This document shows, piece by piece, positions 57,234-64,000 of a DNA stretch of 64,000 bases (its first letter is position 1; the number at the start of each line of letters is the position of its first letter). The translations under genes were made by a program, and so were the position numbers. The notes under the pieces were generated by a model. That model was not told the DNA's origin and did not search any database. It saw only the letters and a list, made by a program, of their open reading frames with translations. Where the stretch lies: assembly GCF_006658505.1 (NCBI RefSeq), contig NZ_VFUZ01000026.1:1-64000 (forward strand), read 5' to 3'. This DNA is from Mesorhizobium sp. B2-4-15 (GTDB taxonomy: Bacteria > Pseudomonadota > Alphaproteobacteria > Rhizobiales > Rhizobiaceae).

Positions 57234-58820
57234 TCAACGGCCAGGGTTGGTCCGGCCTCCGGCGGTGGAACGCGGAAGAGGACCGCTCAGGCGCCGCGCG
57301 ACTGCCGCCGCTTTTCGCGCTGGTCGCGGAACTGCCATAGATTCCTCCTCGGCGTCCTGCGGCGCGCCCCAGAACGCGGCGAGTGTCGGACCATCCTTCG
57401 TCCGGCGGTCCGTCATCAGAAACCCCCAGACTTCCCGAAACCACACGCGCCGGCCCATCTTCGTATACCAGCGCATCGAGTGCCGCTGCTCGGGATCCCT
57501 ATGGAAAAGGATGCGCGCCAGCGCCTTCGGCCGCGACTGCACCGCCAGCTCGATCAGCTTGACGCTGAAGAACAGCATCCACGGCTTCAGCCGCGTCATG
57601 TGCAGCACCTGGTGCTTGTAATCCCACAGCCGCGCGTCCTGCTGGATCACCTTACGGTCGCGGGCGATCCTGAAGAACGGCGTCCAGCGGTGCGGCGTCA
57701 CGTAAAGCGCCTGGATCTGGTCGGGGTCATAGGCGAGGAGCTGGCGAAAGCCGCGCCAGAGGTCGCGAAACCCCTCGTCCTCGAAGCCTGCCACCCAGGT
57801 CGCCATCGACAGGATGCCGTGTTTCCGCAGCAGCCTTATCGCCTCGCGGTCGGATGAGGTGCTGCCGCCCTTGCGGATCAGTTGCAGCGTATGCTCGTCG
57901 GTGTTTTCCATGCCGAGCAGCCAACGGATGACGCCGGCCTTGCGGTAGAGATGCAGGATGTCGGCGTCGCGCACGATGTCGTCGGCACGCGTCGATCCGA
58001 CGATCAGCACCGGCACGTTCTCAGCAATCATCGCATCCAGGAAAGCGCGCCAGGCCTTTTTCGAAACCGTCGGATTCTCGTCGGCCAGATTGATCAGTTC
58101 GACGCCGTGCTCGCGATGCAGCCAGGCGATCTCCCTGGCGAACTTCACGGGGTCGCGGTGCCGCCAGCGGGTCCAGAAGCCGCGCTGGCCGCAATAATTG
58201 CACAGATGCGGGCAGCCGCGCGAAAACTGCATGACCACGGCGCGCTTGCCGCCCCAGTAGCTGTACTTGGGGTGGTCGATCAGTTCCCAGCCGACGCGGT
58301 AGGCGTCGAGCTCGGTGATCGTCATCGCCGCCTGTGTGGCGAAAGGCCGGTCAAGGTCGTCACGATAGGCGATGCCGGCCACGCTTGCCGGCGGCTGGTG
58401 CATTTCCAGCGCCTCGACCAGCGCCACAGCGGTTGCCTCGCCCTCGCCGCGCACGATGAAGTCGAAGACGTCGGTCGCCGCCAGTATGTCGCGCCAATGA
58501 TAGGTCGGAAAGACGCCGCCATAGATGATGATGGTGGCGGGTTCGCGCTCCTTGATCATTTCAGCGATCAGCAGGGCGGTCGGGTGCGCCGAGGTCGATC
58601 CGGAATGGCCGATCAGGACGAAGTCGGGGTGGTCATCCAGCGCGTCGCGCACCACCATGTCGAGCGGCATCGGCCCGAATTCGGCATCGACGAGCCGCAC
58701 GTCATGGCCAGCATCGATCAGCGGACCGCCGATCGCCAGCAGGCCGAGCGGCGGCAGATGGTCGTCCGGCACGCGGCTGCCGATGGCGGTATGCGGTGGG
58801 TTGATCAGGACGATTTTCAT
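57234..58820 (-). CDS. B12-binding-domain radical SAM protein (BchE-like)
   Basis: A 528-residue protein. An N-terminal cobalamin-binding-type domain (about 1-140; LIGHSGSTSAHPTALLIAEMI), then a radical SAM barrel with the cluster cysteines Cys203, Cys207 and Cys210 (CPHLCNYC). Architecture matches BchE-type enzymes and other B12 radical SAM proteins (methylases, cyclases). No bacteriochlorophyll genes are here, so the substrate is unknown. It lies 53 bases beyond the RidA start, same strand, with the Lrp gene upstream. DUF4070-like C terminus is possible but not shown. Confidence 0.9.
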   Translation of the reverse strand: MKIVLINPPHTAIGSRVPDDHLPPLGLLAIGGPLIDAGHDVRLVDAEFGPMPLDMVVRDALDDHPDFVLIGHSGSTSAHPTALLIAEMIKEREPATIIIYGGVFPTYHWRDILAATDVFDFIVRGEGEATAVALVEALEMHQPPASVAGIAYRDDLDRPFATQAAMTITELDAYRVGWELIDHPKYSYWGGKRAVVMQFSRGCPHLCNYCGQRGFWTRWRHRDPVKFAREIAWLHREHGVELINLADENPTVSKKAWRAFLDAMIAENVPVLIVGSTRADDIVRDADILHLYRKAGVIRWLLGMENTDEHTLQLIRKGGSTSSDREAIRLLRKHGILSMATWVAGFEDEGFRDLWRGFRQLLAYDPDQIQALYVTPHRWTPFFRIARDRKVIQQDARLWDYKHQVLHMTRLKPWMLFFSVKLIELAVQSRPKALARILFHRDPEQRHSMRWYTKMGRRVWFREVWGFLMTDRRTKDGPTLAAFWGAPQDAEEESMAVPRPARKAAAVARRLSGPLPRSTAGGRTNPGR

Positions 58821-58931
58821 GACGGACCTCCTCGCTGGCTGGTCCGTTCATGCTGGCCGGCGCGCCGGGCGCCGAATGGGCCGATCCCAGCAGTTTGCGT
58901 GCAGCTTTTCCGCAAAAAACCGGAAGCGGCC

Positions 58932-59414
58932 TCAGCGCTTCAGATGCCCGAGCGGCACGTGGCCGGGTCCCTTGATGTTCTGCAGCACCAGTTGCGTGTG
59001 GACGTCGCGCACGCCGTCGAGCCGCATCAGCCGGTGCATGACGAAAGCGTTGAGGTCGTCGACCGACGGCACCATGACATGCAGCAGGAAGTCATGGTCG
59101 CCGGTCATCGTCCAGCATGACGACACCTCGTCCATGCGCTGGACCGCGGCAATGAAGCTCTCGGGCGATCCGTCGCTGTGGCTGACCAGGCGCACCTGGA
59201 TGAACACCTCGACCATCAGGCCGACCGCGCGCCGGCTGATCACAGCGGCGAAGCCCTTGATGACGCCGGCATCCCGCAGCGCTTCGAAGCGCCGCGCGCA
59301 CGGCGTCGTCGACAGGCCGATCTCCTGCGCCAGCTCGGAGACAGGCTTGCGTCCGTCGCGTTGCAGGACATCGAGCATCTTGATCTCGAAATCGTCGAAC
59401 TGAGGCATTTTCAC
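58932..59414 (-). CDS. Lrp/AsnC-family regulator (PhhR-context)
   Basis: A 160-residue Lrp-type regulator: HTH at about 8-55 (FEIKMLDVLQRDGRKPVSELAQEIGLSTTPCARRFEALRDAGVIKGF) and a RAM ligand domain (about 68-145). It diverges from the phenylalanine hydroxylase gene across 133 bases, including an AT-rich TATTATCCAGAATA-like repeat near 59440, and most likely controls it in response to an aromatic amino acid. Confidence 0.94.
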   Translation of the reverse strand: MKMPQFDDFEIKMLDVLQRDGRKPVSELAQEIGLSTTPCARRFEALRDAGVIKGFAAVISRRAVGLMVEVFIQVRLVSHSDGSPESFIAAVQRMDEVSSCWTMTGDHDFLLHVMVPSVDDLNAFVMHRLMRLDGVRDVHTQLVLQNIKGPGHVPLGHLKR

Positions 59415-59547
59415 TCCTTATAGGCGCCCCTTGAGTGAATATTATCCAGAATACGCCGTTCGATCCATCATCAAAACCGATTTGCCTCAGGAAATCCGAT
59501 TAATCTTCGGGCACGTTCGCCATTCATGATTTGTGAGGAGAAAAACC

Positions 59548-60384
59548 ATGACGACGATGAGCGTTGCCGAATATGCCCGCGACTGCGCGGCGCAGGGGTT
59601 GCGCGGCGATTATTCAGTCTGCCGTGCCGATTTCACCGTGGCGCAGGGCTATGACTATAGCGCCGAGGAACAGGCGGTGTGGCGCACGCTGTGCGACCGC
59701 CAGACCGAACTGACGCGCAAGCTCGCCCACCACTCCTATCTCGATGGCGTCGAGAAGCTCGGCCTGCTCGATCGCATTCCCGATTTCGAGGACGTCAGCG
59801 CCAAGCTGCGCGAGCTGACCGGCTGGCGGATCGTCGCTGTGCCGGGCCTCATTCCGGCCGCCCCCTTCTTTGATCATCTCGCCAACCGCCGCTTCCCGGT
59901 CACCAACTGGCTGCGCACGAGGCAGGAGCTCGACTACATCGTCGAGCCCGACATGTTCCATGATTTCTTTGGCCACGTGCCGGTGCTGTCGCAGCCGGTA
60001 TTCGCCGACTTCATGCAGATGTATGGCAAGAAGGCCGGCGACATCATCGCGCTCGGCGGCGACGAGATGATCACCCGGCTCTACTGGTACACGGCCGAAT
60101 ATGGCCTGATCCAGGAGGCTGGCCAGCCGCTGAAGGCCTTTGGCGCCGGCCTGATGTCGTCCTTTACCGAATTGCAGTTCGCTGTCGACAGCAAGGATGC
60201 CCATCATGTGCCCTTCGATCTCGAAACGGTGATGCGCACCGGCTACGAGATCGACAAATTCCAGCGCGCCTATTTCGTGCTGCCGTCCTTCGACGTTTTG
60301 CGCGACGCCTTCCAGACCGCGGATTTCCAGGCGATCGTCGCGCGCCGCAAGGACCAGCCGGCACTCGACCCGGCGACGGTATAG
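59548..60384 (+). CDS. phhA: Phenylalanine 4-monooxygenase
   Basis: A 278-residue pterin-dependent aromatic amino acid hydroxylase converting phenylalanine to tyrosine. Iron ligands His138 and His143 (FHDFFGHVP) and Glu184 (YTAEYGL) are in place. Bacterial enzymes of this length lack the regulatory ACT domain. GAGGAGAAAAACC sets the ATG at 59548. The pterin-recycling PhhB is not encoded in this window. Confidence 0.96.
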   Translation: MTTMSVAEYARDCAAQGLRGDYSVCRADFTVAQGYDYSAEEQAVWRTLCDRQTELTRKLAHHSYLDGVEKLGLLDRIPDFEDVSAKLRELTGWRIVAVPGLIPAAPFFDHLANRRFPVTNWLRTRQELDYIVEPDMFHDFFGHVPVLSQPVFADFMQMYGKKAGDIIALGGDEMITRLYWYTAEYGLIQEAGQPLKAFGAGLMSSFTELQFAVDSKDAHHVPFDLETVMRTGYEIDKFQRAYFVLPSFDVLRDAFQTADFQAIVARRKDQPALDPATV

Positions 60385-60549
60385 CCCCTGGGCCGGATCT
60401 GACCGGCCGAGGTGACATCACGTCGGCACAAATTCCCGGTCGGCCGATCCTTCTCTCGGCCGCCGGTATGCCGCGGACGGCTTCTTGGAGGCTTCGGCGG
60501 CGCCGGTGTCTGGCACCGTTGGCGCGACGCCCATCTTACCCCGTCTGGC

Positions 60550-61047
60550 TTACAATGCGTAGATGTTGCGATTGAACTTCGTTTCCATCACCACATGGGA
60601 AGCGGTTTTAACGACGCCGTTGATTTCATTGACGGCATTCACCTCCCGGTTGAGCTTCTCGAGCGTGTCGGCGGCAAGGTGGATGATCAGGTCCCATTCG
60701 CCGGTTATGGCAAAGACCGCCTGGATCGACGGCATCGCCTTGATCTTTCTGGAGACGTCCGGGTAGCTCTTGTTGTTCAGGGCGGCGAAGGTGAAACAGT
60801 GGACGGAATTCTGGGCCGCCGCCTTGGTCAGCCGCACGGCATAGCCTTCGATGATCCCGCTCGCCTCGAGTTTCTGTATCCGCTCCTGCAGCGCCGTCCT
60901 GGATACGCCGAGCTGACGTGCCAACGATGCGACCGGCTCGCGCGCGTTCTTCTGCATCAGCGCGAGCAACTGGCGGTCCTTCTCGGTCAATTCCACAATC
61001 AAATCCTCTCGCACGGTCGGCGCTGGAACGGTCAAATCGGTCGGCAC
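60550..61047 (-). CDS. Lrp/AsnC-family regulator
   Basis: A 165-residue Lrp-type protein with HTH (DRQLLALMQKNAREPVASLARQLGVSRTALQERIQKLEASGIIEGY) and RAM domain. It is distinct from the regulator at 58932. It diverges from the amino-acid-type binding-protein gene at 61369, so it probably controls that transport operon. Confidence 0.93.
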   Translation of the reverse strand: MPTDLTVPAPTVREDLIVELTEKDRQLLALMQKNAREPVASLARQLGVSRTALQERIQKLEASGIIEGYAVRLTKAAAQNSVHCFTFAALNNKSYPDVSRKIKAMPSIQAVFAITGEWDLIIHLAADTLEKLNREVNAVNEINGVVKTASHVVMETKFNRNIYAL

Positions 61048-61120
61048 GATCCTATCGGTTGAACCGCCCCGGCGACAATCCTGAGCAAAGGCTCAAGCCG
61101 GCGGTGCTGGGCGCAACATC

Positions 61121-61183
61121 CGGCATTATGCCGCCTCGAGGCGCGCAATGACTGCACGATCGCCATTATCCGGCATTTCGCCG
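61121..61183. promoter_or_regulatory. Two phased CCGGCATT...GCCG motifs
   Basis: CGGCATTATGCCG (61121-61133, an inverted repeat with one-base centre) and CGGCATTTCGCCG (61171-61183) are nearly the same and start exactly 50 bases apart, about five DNA turns. They lie in the 321-base gap between the second Lrp gene and the operon starting at 61369, suggesting cooperative regulator sites. Confidence 0.5.
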
Positions 61184-61368
61184 GGTAGAACCCTTCTTTT
61201 TGCGACCCGACTGTCAGACGTAACAAACGCCGGTCCATCGGAGGGAACCAGCTTCGGCTGTGGTGGGCACAATCGAAACCTGGTCCGCGTTGACCTTGCG
61301 GCCGAAAGCACTGGGGTCCGACGCCCGTCACGCATCATGTCAGTTTCAAACACGAGGGAGGGATAACT

Positions 61369-62196
61369 TTGAAAAAGCTGCTCGAATTCGCCGTTCTTGC
61401 CGCCGCGACGTTCGCGGTCACAACGGCAGCCATGGCCGGGGAAACCTTGGACCGCGTCACGTCCAAGAAGGCGATGGTCGTCGCGACAAACGCGGCTTGG
61501 CCACCGCAGAGCTTCCTCAACGACAGCAACGAACTCGCCGGGTTCGACATCGATGTCTCGCGCGAGATCGGCAAGCGGCTCGGTGTCGAGGTCTCGTTCG
61601 AAACGCCCGACTGGGCGACGCTGACCGGCGGACGTTGGCAGGGACGTTACGACCTCGGGGTCGGATCGGTCACGCCGACCAAGGCCCGTTCCAAGGTGAT
61701 CAATTTTGTCGGTATCTATTATTACAGCCCCTATGTCTACGTCGTGCACAAGGACAGCAACGCCAAGTCTGTCGCCGATCTCAACGGCAAGGTGATCGGC
61801 GTCGAGACGGCCACCACCTCGGAGGACTTCATCCGCCGCAAGCTCGAAATCGACGCCCCCGGCCTGCCTCCCGTCGAGTACAAGCTCGAACCGGGCGAGA
61901 TCCGCACCTTCGCCGATTCCATGCTTCCCTTCGATGATCTGAGGCTTGGCGACGGCGTGCGCCTGAATGCCGTGATCGCGCCGGAACAGACGGCGCAGAA
62001 CGCCATCAAGAATGGCTATCCCGTGAAGATCCTGGAAGGCGAGTACGCTTTCCGCGAACCGCTCGTCGTCATCGCCGAGAAGAACGACCCCCAGTGGACG
62101 GCAAAGGTCGCGGGCGTCATCGCCGAGCTGAAGACGGACGGCACGCTCGCCGCGCTGACCACGAAGTGGTACGGCAAGGACTACAGCGCCAAGTGA
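61369..62196 (+). CDS. Amino-acid/polyamine-type ABC substrate-binding protein
   Basis: A 275-residue family-3 (PAAT) solute-binding protein. The start TTG at 61369 has GAGGGAGGGATAAC upstream; signal peptide MKKLLEFAVLAAATFAVTTAAMA, then VVATNAAWPPQSFLNDSNELAGFDIDVSREIGKRLGV, the standard first lobe. It binds an amino acid or a related amine in the periplasm. The FAD oxidase next in the operon hints at a polyamine or modified amino acid as cargo. Confidence 0.92.
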   Translation: MKKLLEFAVLAAATFAVTTAAMAGETLDRVTSKKAMVVATNAAWPPQSFLNDSNELAGFDIDVSREIGKRLGVEVSFETPDWATLTGGRWQGRYDLGVGSVTPTKARSKVINFVGIYYYSPYVYVVHKDSNAKSVADLNGKVIGVETATTSEDFIRRKLEIDAPGLPPVEYKLEPGEIRTFADSMLPFDDLRLGDGVRLNAVIAPEQTAQNAIKNGYPVKILEGEYAFREPLVVIAEKNDPQWTAKVAGVIAELKTDGTLAALTTKWYGKDYSAK

Positions 62197-62275
62197 GATA
62201 ATTCCGCCGGCTGCCGTCTGGCGGCCGGCGGGCGTCACCCCGCCAAATGCACCGTCACTTACCGCAAAGTCGCCG

Positions 62276-63580
62276 ATGGCCTATCCCGACACCTACTATG
62301 CCCGCACCGCTATCGACCGCAAGACGAGGCCTCCTCTCCAGGGCGATGCGCAATGTGAGGTGGCCGTCGTCGGTGCGGGACTGGCCGGTCTGACGACAGC
62401 GCTGCAGCTGGCGCGCGCCGGATTGCATGTCGCCGTGCTGGAAGCCCAGTCTGTCGGTTTCGGCGCCTCCGGCCGCAATGGCGGTTTCGTCACGCCCGGC
62501 TTCGCCACCGGCGGCGAGGCCATTGCCGCGCGTGTCGGCAGGGAGGCGGCGCGAGGACTGCACCGGCTGTCGATCGAGGGCGTCGAATTCGTGCGCGACA
62601 CCATCGAGGCGCTGGCAATAGCCGCCGCCATGCCGCGCGCCGGCCTGCTCAGTGTCCTGCGTTACGACGACGGCGACGCGCTAAAGGCCTATGCCGAGCA
62701 GATGGTGCGCGACCACGGTTACGAGCTTCAATATCTAGGCACGGAAGCCGTCCGCTCGGTGCTGAGGTCTGCTCGCTACCATCAGGGCCTGCGCGACCCG
62801 AACGCCTTTCACATCCATCCGCTGAACTATCTGCGGTCCCTGGCCGACGAGATCGAGCGCCTGGGTGGCAAGATCCATGAGAGTTCCGAGGTGGTGCAAT
62901 GCGACCTGTCCGGGACGCGAAAGATGCTCCACACGGGACAGGGCACGCTTCGGGCGTCCCATGTCGTGCTGGCAACCGGCGGCTACACCGGTCCAGTGTT
63001 CGGCCAGCTACACCGCGCCTTTCTGCCCATCGCGACCTATGTGATGGTTTCCGAGGCGGCTCCCCGCCTCATTGCGCAGGCCGTCGCCACGACGGATGCA
63101 GTCGGCGACAACAGGCGGGCCGGCGACTATTATCGTCTGGTCGAAAGCGGCAATCGCCTTTTGTGGGGCGGGCGCATCACCACGCGCGCCGCTTCCGCCG
63201 ACGCGTTGGCGCGCGAACTGCGCCGTGAGATGGTCGGCACCTACCCGCAGCTCGCCGGCCTCAAGACCGAATTGGCCTGGTCCGGATTGATGTCCTATGC
63301 CCGGCATCTGATGCCCCAGATCGGAGAACTGCAGCCGGGTGTCTGGTATTGCACCGCTTTCGGTGGCCATGGCCTCAACACCACGGCGATTGCCGGAAAA
63401 CTCGTCGCTGAAGGCATTCTGGGCGTTTCGGACCGGTACCGGCAGTTCGCGCCGTTCGGGCTGAGCTGGGCAGGCGGCGCCGCCGGCTTGGCCGCCGCGC
63501 AGGTCACCTACTGGAAATTGCAGGCGCAGGACTGGTGGCGGGAACGCCGCGCCACCGCCAAAGACAAGGTGGCGGCATGA
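62276..63580 (+). CDS. FAD-dependent amine oxidase, PuuB/DadA-like
   Basis: A 434-residue FAD oxidoreductase of the DAO family. The dinucleotide motif VVGAGLAGLTTALQLARAG (GAGLAG at 33-38) and QSVGFGASGRNGGFVTPG (the GASGRNGG motif of gamma-glutamylputrescine oxidases) are clear; the C-terminal FGGHGLNTTAIAGKLVAE is the FAD-binding end. It likely oxidises a secondary amine or D-amino acid imported by the adjacent transporter. Its stop overlaps the permease start (ATGA). Confidence 0.9.
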   Translation: MAYPDTYYARTAIDRKTRPPLQGDAQCEVAVVGAGLAGLTTALQLARAGLHVAVLEAQSVGFGASGRNGGFVTPGFATGGEAIAARVGREAARGLHRLSIEGVEFVRDTIEALAIAAAMPRAGLLSVLRYDDGDALKAYAEQMVRDHGYELQYLGTEAVRSVLRSARYHQGLRDPNAFHIHPLNYLRSLADEIERLGGKIHESSEVVQCDLSGTRKMLHTGQGTLRASHVVLATGGYTGPVFGQLHRAFLPIATYVMVSEAAPRLIAQAVATTDAVGDNRRAGDYYRLVESGNRLLWGGRITTRAASADALARELRREMVGTYPQLAGLKTELAWSGLMSYARHLMPQIGELQPGVWYCTAFGGHGLNTTAIAGKLVAEGILGVSDRYRQFAPFGLSWAGGAAGLAAAQVTYWKLQAQDWWRERRATAKDKVAA

Positions 63581-64000
63581 TCGGCAGGCTGATGCTCTCC
63601 AACCCAGGGATCGCCCGCCGTGCGGCGGCCGTGCTTGTTCCGGCACTGCTGGCAGCGGCCCTCTACACCATGGGCATCAAGTCGAGCTGGATCGGCTCGT
63701 TGATGCCGGTTGCATCCGACTGGTTGCAGGCCAACCCGGCCCTGTCGCGCGCCCTTTCCGCCGTGTTGATCGCGCTCCTGGTGTTGGTGAATTGCAAGCT
63801 GCTGCTGCTCCTGCCGCGACGCCAGCAGATCGCCGGCGTCTGGATCGAGCTGTTCGCGCTGCTGATGCTGTTCTTCTACTCCTTCGACCTCTCCTTCGCT
63901 TTTATCGCCAGGAAGGTCGGCTTCCTGATCACCCAGGGTGTCGCCACGACGCTTTACATCTCGGCAATCTCGATCCTGATCGCGACGACGATCGCGCTTG
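63577..64000 (+). CDS. Amino-acid ABC transporter permease, partial (runs off window)
   Basis: The first 141 codons are present and the frame is open to the window end. The protein begins MIGRLMLSNPGIARRAAAVLVPALLAAALY and has two or three N-terminal membrane helices and a further hydrophobic stretch (ITQGVATTLYISAISILIATTI) that opens the permease domain of family-3 transporters. Start overlaps the oxidase stop. The long N-terminal extension before that domain is longer than in most HisM/GltK types. Confidence 0.85.
   Translation, partial: MIGRLMLSNPGIARRAAAVLVPALLAAALYTMGIKSSWIGSLMPVASDWLQANPALSRALSAVLIALLVLVNCKLLLLLPRRQQIAGVWIELFALLMLFFYSFDLSFAFIARKVGFLITQGVATTLYISAISILIATTIAL

Overview
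The window is high-GC, densely coded DNA from an alphaproteobacterium of the order Hyphomicrobiales (Rhizobiales), most likely Mesorhizobium or a close Phyllobacteriaceae relative. The reasons are a smo-type polyol ABC operon, an interleaved ureDABC-EFG urease cluster, a NodF/NodE-like acyl carrier protein and ketosynthase pair, the rpmH-rnpA-yidC / engB / argB housekeeping order, a GGAAC-N16-CGTT (EcfG-type) promoter and rhizobial-style intergenic palindromes. This is inference from gene content. No phage, insertion sequence or CRISPR array is visible.

Layout. 0-6 kb: a large palindrome, a penicillin-binding lipoprotein (DD-peptidase), a hypothetical protein and a P-loop kinase, a histone-like basic protein behind an EcfG-type promoter, a glutathione transferase, and the NodFE-like pair. 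6.1-15.1 kb: urease genes ureD, A, B, C, E, F, G mixed with passengers (DUF1272, HupE/UreJ, two opposite-strand secreted proteins, a membrane protein, a GST, DUF3995). 15.2-16.7 kb: class II aldolase, palindromic repeat, HAD phosphatase. 17.0-29.9 kb: SorC-type regulator, DUF1127/LysR divergent pair, the sorbitol/mannitol transporter smoEFGK with smoS and mtlK, a HAD phosphatase, an FGGY kinase, then a MATE exporter. 29.9-35.2 kb: an accessory-looking stretch with a broken AT-richer gene, an orphan sugar-binding protein and a SAM/cyclase/ATPase/TPR signalling protein, ending near tRNA-Arg(ACG). 35.7-39.8 kb: histidine kinase, rpmH, rnpA, yidC.

40.1-51.2 kb: a small acidic protein and a natural fusion of L-isoaspartyl methyltransferase with an erythromycin-esterase domain, then two EmrAB-type efflux cassettes, one MarR-controlled (marR is frameshifted) and one TetR-controlled with two visible operators, on either side of engB. 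51.2-54.0 kb: an ECF sigma / anti-sigma pair followed by a fasciclin-domain protein and an MsrB reductase, recalling the mycobacterial SigK-RskA-MPT70/83 arrangement. 54.1-64 kb: amidase, argB, RidA, a B12-binding radical SAM protein, Lrp, phenylalanine hydroxylase, a second Lrp, and the start of an amino-acid/polyamine-type ABC transporter operon with an FAD oxidase; the last permease runs off the end.

How genes work together: urease genes form one nickel-enzyme assembly line; smo genes import polyols that SmoS and MtlK oxidise and the kinase/phosphatases process; the two efflux cassettes are independent regulator-adaptor-pump units. Coordinates of starts follow ribosome binding sites and overlaps where these were visible.
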